A stretch of 64,000 nucleotides of DNA from Ceratotherium simum simum. Taxonomy: Eukaryota > Chordata > Mammalia > Perissodactyla > Rhinocerotidae. The translations under genes were made by a program, and so were the position numbers. Within the stretch, counting starts at the first letter, position 1; each line of letters begins with the position of its first letter. The notes under the pieces are model-generated. The model did not search any database. It was not told where the DNA came from and saw only the letters and a program-made list of their open reading frames with translations. Shown piece after piece: positions 56,580-64,000 of this stretch. The stretch is from NCBI RefSeq assembly GCF_000283155.1, contig NW_004454166.1, forward strand, positions 17,590,860 to 17,654,859, written 5' to 3'.

Positions 56580-58050
56580 CAGTAAGCCACCAGGACAGGA
56601 AGCACACTAGAAGAAGGGAGTCTCCCAGAAGCACCATGTTGCCTAAGAGCATCAGTGACTTAGAATTCTCACCATGAAGCCCTGACTCAGAAGGTCCACA
56701 CCCAGTTCCACCTGCAGTTTGGTCTTATCTGCCATTGATGCTCTATGCCTTTCTCTATCCTCAGTAAACTCAGCTTTTTCTCTAAAAATCCAACTCTTCT
56801 CCCTGTTCCTATATATCTCATATTGTTCCCACAACTGAAATGCCTGTTCTTTTTGTCTCAACACATCCTTCAAGATCCACCCTCAGCCCCACCTCAACAG
56901 GTTGACATGCCTTTATTGGGATCTTACTACAGGTCAGGCCTGTTTAGTCTTGTGATCTCAGGCGGACCTCACAGTGGCAGGCACCACACCTTACACGCAT
57001 TTGACAGATGGCCCAAGGACTGGGTCTCTAGACAGGTGAAGAGTCGTGGGAGGCTCCATTGGGAAGGGGGAGGCTCTTGGAGTTTCTCCCACATCATTTC
57101 AGAGCAGGTCTGCTTTATCTGTTTTTATATGGTGGAATCCCATCCTAACCAGGGTGAGATTTCAAAGTCAGCCTGTGAAAACCCCTTCAGAAGGCACAGC
57201 TCTGGAGAGCGTGTGCAGTACTGCCAGTTTCACTTCTAGTGGGGCTGCTCTACCTTTAGTTGAACAATGTTGTCCTCCATCTACTTGGCATGTTGTAGGG
57301 ACAATGTGTAACTATATCTTTAAATGATGGAGCCGCCTTCAGCTCATACTCTTAAAGGAAGCATGAGTTCACACCCTCCAAGTGTCCAGCAGCGTCACAC
57401 CTGTTCGCCCAGTGGAATGACCAGCAGAATTCCACATGCTCTAACTTGTTGATTTCATGTTCGCAGGTGGTAACCATGGCAGCTTGGGTTCTTGCCCACC
57501 GACTGCCTCATTTTCAAAGCATCTTACATTTCATTTAAATAAAGGGCTGCGCAATTAATGTGTTGAAACCACATATCTGCACATTGTCTTCTGTATTTCA
57601 GCAAATTGCTGAATTTGCATTATGCAATATGCATATGCAGTGTATTTTGGAGAGGATCTGGGGCTCACAGTGTGATTATTGCGTTGAGTTCTAGGAGCAG
57701 GGAATTCATCACCTCGCACTTTAAAAACAGCCATGAGAAATATGGATTCATAGGATTAAATCAAGCTGTTTCTGCTAAAAAGAATGTCATTGAAGTGCTT
57801 CTCTCCCCTTTTTATTCTAACTTCTCAGAGTTTAAGGCTATTCAATCAGCAAAGTCAAGAGAAAAAAAGGTTCTTAATCGAATAAACAGAAAGCAGCTTC
57901 ATTAAGCATTGTGTGAACTGAGTAATGAGGATTTCCAATCCCTTGTTAAAATACCCCAGTGAATTGCAGGAGGAGAATATTCCTGCAATTCACAACATAT
58001 CAACAGAAAGGACCTATGGGCTTGGCATAATTTTAGGAGGCCAATGCATT
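56580..58050. other. mostly unique sequence; AT-rich block at 57500-58000
   Basis: An L2-like scrap lies at 56740-56890. A 164-codon plus frame (56745-57239) crosses that scrap and is not credible. The block 57530-58000 matches no repeat. It contains an ATTTGCAT octamer near 57613-57620, a TATGCATATGCA cluster just after it, and a 99-codon open frame (57606-57905) without recognisable domains. It could be a regulatory conserved element, but only comparison could show that. Confidence 0.4.
57959..57993. repeat. perfect 13-bp inverted repeat (hairpin)
   Basis: GTGAATTGCAGGA at 57959-57971 is exactly complementary to TCCTGCAATTCAC at 57981-57993, with a 9-base loop. It does not belong to a recognised transposon end. 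No T run follows, so it is not an evident Pol III terminator structure. Confidence 0.95.
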
Positions 58051-58054
58051 CAGG

Positions 58055-58620
58055 TCATTCATTCACCTAATACTTGTTGAGTACTTACCTCATGCCAACC
58101 TCTGTTCTATGTGTATTGAGTATAACCATTAACAACATAGGTAGAGTCTCTGCTCTCAAGGAGCTTACATTCTGGTGGGAGTGGAGAGAGACAGATAATA
58201 AAACAAACAAGGATGATTTTGGACAGTGGTATGTGCCATCTATGGACAATACAAGCAATGGAGAGAGCGATGGGAACAGGGGTGAAGATCAGGCTTACTA
58301 GGGTTGGGGAAAGCCTCTCCAAGAAGGTGACCTTTGAGCTGAGACTAACTGATGGAAAGGAGTGAGCCACACAAAATTCTGGGAAGAATACTATGAGCAG
58401 GAGGACAGCAAATGCGAAGTCCCTGAGACGCCCTGGAGAAGGTTGGTAGGAATAGTGGTCAAAGGTAGGTGGGGTCCCACTATGCCGGGTCTGGTCAACC
58501 ACAGTCAGCACGTCCCCACAATGGAGAATTTTTTCTAGTTGCAATGGGAAACCATTGGAGAGTTTTAAGCAATAGCATGGGATAATTCTTTGTCTTGCTG
58601 GATCAACTTATTCCCCTGCG
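58055..58620 (-). repeat. L2 LINE 3' region, antisense
   Basis: The text 'cattcattcacctaatac', 'gctctcaaggagcttaca', 'ggtgacctttgagctgag' and 'gaaaccattggagagttt' is an inverted L2 of about 560 bp. The 145-codon minus frame 58107-58544 lies inside it and is spurious. Confidence 0.75.
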
Positions 58621-58919
58621 GAAGGATTAGATCAGAGGTTATGAATCACATCACATAGGAAGATTTAAATACATAGGTTCAGGCCTAACCCTAGAGATTC
58701 TGATTGATCTGGCTTTCAAAAATTGGGATGAGACCCCTTCTTGGGTGTTTCTGGTGGGCAGCCACTCCATTTGATCCCCTTTTGTGGCAAGTGTCTACCA
58801 GTTGGGAAATTAAGATCATACATTATTAATCATGTATTATTTTTTGCTTAGATGAGAAGCAAGCTTACAATCAAATAAATGCAACAGAATGGTTAAATTC
58901 AGAAACTATGTCAGAAACT

Positions 58920-59070
58920 GACCCCTACCACTGTTTCTTTATTGAGCACCTACTATATCTCAGGCACTGGCTAGTGCCTTATGCACTCTTTATATCTTAT
59001 AAGAAGTGCATGAGATAGCAGACAAAGTCCAAGGACACAAAGTGTTTGGCTGAACCTCCAGGTGAGTAGA
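58920..59070 (-). repeat. antisense MIR SINE fragment
   Basis: 'tattgagcacctactata', 'tctcaggcactggctagt' and 'gcactctttatatcttat' are the start of an inverted MIR. Confidence 0.65.
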
Positions 59071-59744
59071 GAATTGTTGCAGAAATGGGGTATATTCACC
59101 CATCAGCTGGGACTGGGTGGTTCCTTGCTCTTGTACACAGACAGACCCATCAACTTCCCATTGCATCTTGGATTTAAGATCTATCTCTTATGTTCCTTAG
59201 CAATAATCAAATAGAAAAAAGCCTCCATCTTTTTTTTAGATGATTTGAATTTGTATTGGTGTATGGCTTTAGAATTTCCAAGCCCTATACATTGTAGATT
59301 TCATTTCCAGGTCTGATATGTCTTCATCACCTCTAGGGAAATGAGTGTATTCACCCAAAAGTCCTTTAAAATTTTTAGCTTCTGTAATGCTCTTGATTTC
59401 TTCTTTAACCTTTTCAACAGGGAAGTATAGTGACTGAGCTCCCCAAACCACACCCAGGCCCTGAAATAAAGCTTCACTCTTTCCTGAACCTGCCCTAGGT
59501 ATAGAGTATCTTCTCCTGGTTTTTAAAGCTATCATTACTAACTATGAGAATCTTCTCTGGGGAACCAAATAAACGAATGTTTTGAAACCACATGTCAAGG
59601 GATGCTTTCCTTGATTTTGCCCCTTTTAGAGCCCCAAGTCTATTCCAGTTTACATGGAAAATTCTAGGCTCATTCCACCAGGCTGGACTTCTTGTTCCTT
59701 TTAGGCACTTCAGGCCCTTCAGGCTCATCTACCCCAAGGTTCTT

Positions 59745-60078
59745 GCCATGGCCTGTGGGGCCCCTGCCTGTCTTTCCATCCTTTCCCCATTTCTCCCTTC
59801 TTCCCTCCTCTCCAGCTCCAGGTCCAGCCACACCGTCCTCCTTGCTCTTCCTGGAAGATGTTAAGTTTCTTCCTCCCTCAGGGCATTTGCACCTGCTGTT
59901 CCCTCTGCTTGGAATGCTCTTCCCCCATATCTTTACATGGCTGACTCCTTCCCTTCATACAGGTCCCGGTTCAAACGTTACCTTCTCAAAAATACTTTCC
60001 CTGACCAACCCCCCAATCCAAACGATGTCCCCACCATTATCCTTGATCACAGTCCATATCATTTTCTGAAAATTATTT
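59745..60078 (+). repeat. L2 LINE, left part (split by an ERE)
   Basis: The text 'cagggcatttgcacctgc', 'tgttccctctgcttggaa', 'tgctcttcccccatatct' and 'catacaggtcccggttca' is classic L2. Confidence 0.85.
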
Positions 60079-60090
60079 TGATTATTTCTT

Positions 60091-60397
60091 TTTCTTTTGT
60101 GAGGAAGATCAGCCCTGAGCTAACATCTGTGCTAATCCTCCTCTTTTTTTTTTTTTTTTTTGCTAAGGAAGACCGGCTCTTAGCTAACATCTATTGCCAA
60201 TCCTCCTCCTTTTCTTTTTTCCCCAAAGCCCCAGTAGATAGTTGTATGTCATAGCTGCACATCCTTCTAGTTGCTGTATGTGGGACGCGGCCTCAGCATG
60301 GCCGGAGAAGTGGTGCATCTATGCACGCCCGGGATCCGAACCCGGGCCGCCAGTAGCGGAGCGTGTGCACTTAACCACTAAGCCACAGGTCCGGCCC
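60091..60397 (-). mobile_element. ERE-type SINE, long form with duplicated 3' module
   Basis: An antisense copy carries two 3' modules ('agccctgagctaacatctg' and 'tcttagctaacatctattg'). The ERE-1-like body follows: 'ccagtagatagttgtatg', 'cagcatggccggagaagt', the inverted B box GGATCCGAACC and 'cttaaccactaagccaca'. A perfect 12-bp target duplication, TGATTATTTCTT, lies at 60079-60090 and 60398-60409. The tail module is separated from the body by an internal T17-18 run. Confidence 0.95.
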
Positions 60398-60409
60398 TGA
60401 TTATTTCTT

Positions 60410-60540
60410 AATTGTCTGTCTTCCTGCCCAAGAACATGAGCTCCACGAGGGCTGGGATTTTCTTTTCTTGCGTCCTGCTCATCTTCCCAGTGCCTAGAAC
60501 AGTGCTGGGCTCAATAAACACTTATTGAATGAAAGCATCT
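60410..60540 (+). repeat. L2 LINE 3' end, right part
   Basis: 'gagctccacgagggctgg', 'cagtgcctagaacagtgc' and 'acacttattgaatgaaag' complete the L2 3' terminus on the far side of the ERE. Confidence 0.88.
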
Positions 60541-60599
60541 AATCTAATTGTTTTCAAAATATTTCTCCCCCAGGAGTATAACCATGCTCTGTATCAAAT

Positions 60600-60775
60600 A
60601 TTGACAGAATGTCAAAATATGAAGCAAGTCAAAGTGAGGTGTTCCAACCAAGGGAGAGGCAGGGCACCCCACGTCCAGTTAGTGTAGAGTCCCCTGCTGC
60701 TCCATAGAGGCCAAGAAAGTGCTCTGGCCACCCTGGGTGCCATGGAACTCAGTTTGAGAACCAGTGTTGTAGTTC
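60600..60775 (-). mobile_element. hAT-type fragment, antisense
   Basis: It ends 'cagtttgagaaccagtgttg', the inverted terminus of common hAT-Charlie elements. The interior is diverged. Confidence 0.45.
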
Positions 60776-61149
60776 CATATTTTAATTTGCAGATAGGAAG
60801 GATTCCTTATTCCTAAAGGCCAGGGGTTTCTACAGTGTTCATCATTTCCTGGCAGTGTTATCAGTCACTTCATCCATTTGTCTACTCACTAGATAACTAT
60901 TTATTAAATGCATTTTGGGTACTAGGCATCTAAAAGCGATTTAATTATTTAAGATTTAACCCAAAGGGATGTCTTCAGACTATGCCACTTACTGTCTTTG
61001 GGTCTCTAGCCCTGAGATCCTCGTGTTCTTCAGTCCAAACACATCAGAACAAAATTTGCCAGCAAGTGGCCGTGCACCAGTAGCTTCCCACTTCCTGTTT
61101 ACCTCTGCAAATAACCAGATGCACATTCCATAAACAAGAAGTAGGTTCC

Positions 61150-61470
61150 TGCCATGTGACAGGCAATGGGACACAGAGATGAAGCCAGCACAGTCCCTGC
61201 CCTCACAGAGCTCGCAGCCCAGTGCAAGTGACACAGCAGAGTGGGTAAGTGCTGTGGGTGAGCCACGCCCTGCTAGGGAGCAAAGAGGGAGCAGCTAACC
61301 CAGCTGGTATGGGTGGAGTCCAAGAAGGCTTCCTGGAAGAGGGGGCATTTTGTCTGAGTCCCAAACAGTGAGCAGGAGTGAGCCAGAGGAGATTGAGGGA
61401 GGGGAGGGGGCTGAAGACGGGAGAAGGCTTTCCAGACTTTTAGAACACCCCATGCAAAGGCACTGAGTTG
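61150..61470 (-). repeat. L2 LINE fragment, antisense
   Basis: The text 'agtccctgccctcacaga', 'gctcgcagcccagtgcaa', 'gaaggcttcctggaagag' and 'catgcaaaggcactgagt' is an inverted L2. Confidence 0.7.
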
Positions 61471-61817
61471 TTGAAGAGCTTTTGAAGGAGCTTGTGGCTC
61501 AAAGTGATTGAATGTTCTGGGAACAGAGTACAAGGGCTCTTTGGGAAGAAGGACTGTGCACTCCACTCTGACTCTTGGTTCTATTATATCAGAATTGATG
61601 TGGTTGAGGACAATGATCTTTAGATCCAATTTTAAATTAGTTTTACTCCTTCACTTGATTGGTACCACCACATAGCATCCTTTGAACCCCTAAAGCAAGA
61701 GCAGAAGAAACAAGACTGACCAATTGGGGTCTTTCTGTTCCCTCTCAAAGTGTATAGGGCAGTGAGGCTGCTGGTATGTGAGACTGGTCCCCTGTGAAGT
61801 AGAGCAAGGGGGGCCTC

Positions 61818-61995
61818 AGTCTGTGTGTGTGTGTGTGTGTGTGTGCACGCGCGAGCGCAGGTAAGTGTGCATATGGGGTGTTGAATGTGTGCGTGAAAGT
61901 GTGTGTGCACATGTCGGGGTGAATGTGTGGGTGAATATGTGTGTATATGTCTGTGTGTGCATGCGGGTGAATGTGGTGTGTGTTGTGTGTCTACA
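61818..61995 (+). repeat. TG-rich microsatellite, pure then degenerate
   Basis: A (TG)n run of about 13 units at 61820-61844 is followed by GCACGCGCGAGCGC. Then come some 130 bases of degenerate TG/TGAATG repeat. Alternating purine-pyrimidine sequence of this kind can adopt Z-DNA. Confidence 0.95.
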
Positions 61996-62444
61996 GTTGA
62001 AATGGGACTAGAGGGAGGGCAGGGAGCCAACACAATGAAGCAATAATGAATACCTTTTCTGAGGCCCCACTTCTTACAGGAGCTGAGGGGTTAATACTGG
62101 TTTTACAAAACTGTCTTTGGCTGGCGAGGCACCTGGCAGCTTATCTCCCTCTCTCCAGGATTCTTGTTTCACCCTGGTGGCAACACTTAAACTAACTTGC
62201 TTTGATGGTCTTGGGTCCGCGTGGCAGACTACGCAAGATAGAAATGTGCTCGCGTTAGCAGCATGGAAAAAAAAACACACAGGCTTGCCCGCAATGGTTG
62301 ACTCAAACCATTCATGAGCTGATATCCCCCAAGAGAATTTTGACTTTCATTCTTGAATATTTTGCACAGATGAGGAGAAGGGCATGAAAACATTCGTTAG
62401 TGTTCAGCCTGCGGAAATAAAATTGTTGAGTCAAAGATAATAGT

Positions 62445-62700
62445 AATAGATAGCATTCATGGAGAACCTAGAGTGTGCTGAGTAGTTTATACGTGGGGTC
62501 TTACCTAATGCTCCCAACAATCGAGTGAGAAGGCATCATTATCCTCATCCTCATTGTGCTAATGAAGAGGCCGAGGCTCTGAGCCATTGCGCATCGTCAC
62601 GCAGCTCACGGAACTTAGAGATCCTAAGTCGCTTGCCTGCGGTTAATCAGCAGGTGAGGAGCAGAGTGGAGAGCAGAACCTCAGTAGTTTGACTCCAGAC
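62445..62700 (-). repeat. antisense MIR SINE
   Basis: The order 'gcattcatggagaaccta', 'cttacctaatgctcccaa', 'aagaggccgaggctctga' and 'cagcaggtgaggagcaga' is an inverted MIR of nearly full length. Confidence 0.75.
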
Positions 62701-62704
62701 CTTG

Positions 62705-63390
62705 TACATGTAACCACAGTGAACACAACCTCCCAAGGTTTATTCCTTGTTGAACCTTTTCTAAGATTTACTAATCACAGCGGGGCTTCATTTGGAAAGA
62801 TGCTCACTTCTCTGCTTTTTAATGGACTACGATGGAAATTTTTCTTTGCAGAGAAACCCCCAAGGATCTACATTTTCTGGATACTTTCGTTTTGGAGAGG
62901 TCTGTGAAATCAAGCACTTAGAATGCTTTTGAAATGCAGCTGATGCTGAGTCCGTGGACCGGCTAGAGACCCTTAAAATGTTAAAAGCAGATGGAGCAGT
63001 GTGCAAAATCAGAGCTAAGTAACTCATGTGGACTGTGAGATGGTTTGCAAAGGCCGAGTGGTGGGAGGTGAGGCACAGGTATGCATAAGCGAGATCACAC
63101 AGGACCACGCCTGGCAGGAGATGGGAATTTATCCCAAGGGCGCTGGTGCACGACACTGGAATATTTCTGTTTCAGACCAATCACTGAGTGCAGTGTAGGG
63201 GACTCATTGGAGGGGGCAGACTGCAGACTGGGTCTTGTTAGGAGGCCATTGCAGTGGCAGAGCCTCAACTAGTGTGGAGAAATGAGACGTCAGTCAACAG
63301 ATGGAATGGAGAGATGATAAGGAAGGATTCCATCCACGTCCTAAAGAAATTTGCAGATTAGAATGTAAACGTCTTTATGACAATATCAAG
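62705..63390. other. unique sequence, nothing recognised
   Basis: No repeat is recognised. A 109-codon minus frame (62827-63156) has no recognisable domain. Confidence 0.4.
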
Positions 63391-63395
63391 GTCTT

Positions 63396-63840
63396 TTAAA
63401 AAAATTGACGTGTCATTTACCTACAGCAAAATGCACAGATTTTAAGTGTCCAGTTTCATGAGTTTTGACAAACACCTACAACTTTGTAACCCACATCCCT
63501 ATCAAGATATAGAGCATTTCTATCATTCCAGAAAATTCTCTAATATCCCTTCTCAGTCAATCCATGGCTCTCCCCTGCCCAGAGGAAACCATTGTTCTGA
63601 TTTCTATCACTATAGATTAGTTTGGCCTCTTCTACAACTTATGAATGGAATCATACAGTATGTACTTTTTCGTGTCTTGCTTTTCCACGCAACATAATGT
63701 TTTAGAGATTCATACGTGTGGTTGTATGCTAAGTAGTATCCTATTGTATGAACACGCTGCTGTTTGTTTACCCATTCTCCTGTTGATGGACATTTGGATT
63801 GTTTCCAGTTTTGGGCTATTATGAACAAACTTTCTCAATA
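63396..63840 (-). mobile_element. old L1 LINE 3' region, antisense
   Basis: The text 'catgagttttgacaaaca', 'gaatggaatcatacagta'-like sequence, 'cctattgtatgaacacgc' and 'tggattgtttccagtttt' is an old antisense L1. Confidence 0.75.
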
Positions 63841-63844
63841 CATT

Positions 63845-64000
63845 CTTTTTTGTTTATTTTTAATTTTTTGTTTATTGCAGTAACATTGGTTTATAACATT
63901 GTAAAAATTACAGGTGTACATCATTATACTTCTATTTCTGCATAGATTACATCATGTTCACCACCCAAATACTAATTACAACCCATCACCACACACATGT
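63845..64000 (-). mobile_element. young-type L1 LINE 3' end, antisense, truncated by the window edge
   Basis: A T-rich start is followed by 'taacattggtttataaca', 'caggtgtacatcattata' and 'cccatcaccacacacatg'. This is the same L1 3' UTR type as at 52639-53022. It appears inserted beside or into the older L1 and runs past base 64000. Confidence 0.8.

Noticed and set aside
56745..57239. 164-codon plus-strand frame
   Set aside because: It begins in an L2-like fragment and shows no family features. It is probably chance.
58107..58544. 145-codon minus-strand frame
   Set aside because: It lies wholly inside an antisense L2 copy.
1..64000. Bacterial-type systems (CRISPR, operons, integrons, phage)
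   Set aside because: The sequence is clearly mammalian. No regular spacer array, ribosome-binding-site-led gene series or phage gene is present.

Overview
The window is nuclear DNA from a mammal, very probably a horse or another perissodactyl. The diagnostic feature is eight copies of an ERE-type (equine repetitive element) tRNA-derived SINE, most flanked by clear target-site duplications. They sit among mammalian L1, L2, MIR, MaLR LTR and hAT/Tigger repeats. There is no operon structure, no bacterial-type gene, no rRNA, no CRISPR array, and no protein-coding exon that I can recognise. The long open frames are either low-complexity translations of a microsatellite or chance frames running through old repeats. 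The best reading is intergenic or intronic sequence.

Layout. 1-10 kb: mostly unique sequence with MIR fragments, one young ERE (2873-3084), two or three old LTR fragments and an unassigned minus-strand open frame at 653-1000. 10.8-12.0 kb: an ERE with two successive A(n)(TA)n tails, then a probable solo retroviral LTR. 13-20 kb: MIRs, MER5A-type and other hAT fragments. 20.4-23.1 kb: an old L1 broken by an ERE and by a hAT element with an 8-bp target duplication. 22.6-27.6 kb: four MLT1A-like solo LTRs, then at 26.7-27.0 kb an unusual inverted-repeat array that I could not assign to any family. 28-31 kb: a TA-rich microsatellite, L2, MER20, and a ~500-bp GAGACA-type hexanucleotide repeat. 34.7-36.5 kb: a three-layer nest, Tigger inside L1 inside an older L1. 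38.2-39.3 kb: a 5'-inverted L1. 47.5-50.4 kb: an old L1 plus three EREs within 1.7 kb. 52.6-53.2 kb: a second 5'-inverted L1 with a perfect 13-bp target duplication, sitting inside an L2. 55-60.5 kb: L2 copies and a unique AT-rich block with octamer-like motifs and a perfect hairpin. 61.8-62.0 kb: a TG microsatellite. The window ends inside a minus-strand L1 3' end.

No genes act together here. What can be read is insertion history: ancient L2 and MIR, then old L1s, MaLR LTRs, hAT and Tigger elements, then younger L1 and ERE insertions that share the L1 integration signature. The two items most worth follow-up are the unassigned inverted-repeat array (26691-26966) and the ERE whose two-tail structure looks like a SINE 3' transduction (10807-11115). 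Repeat family names are from recall of consensus sequences, not from a database search.
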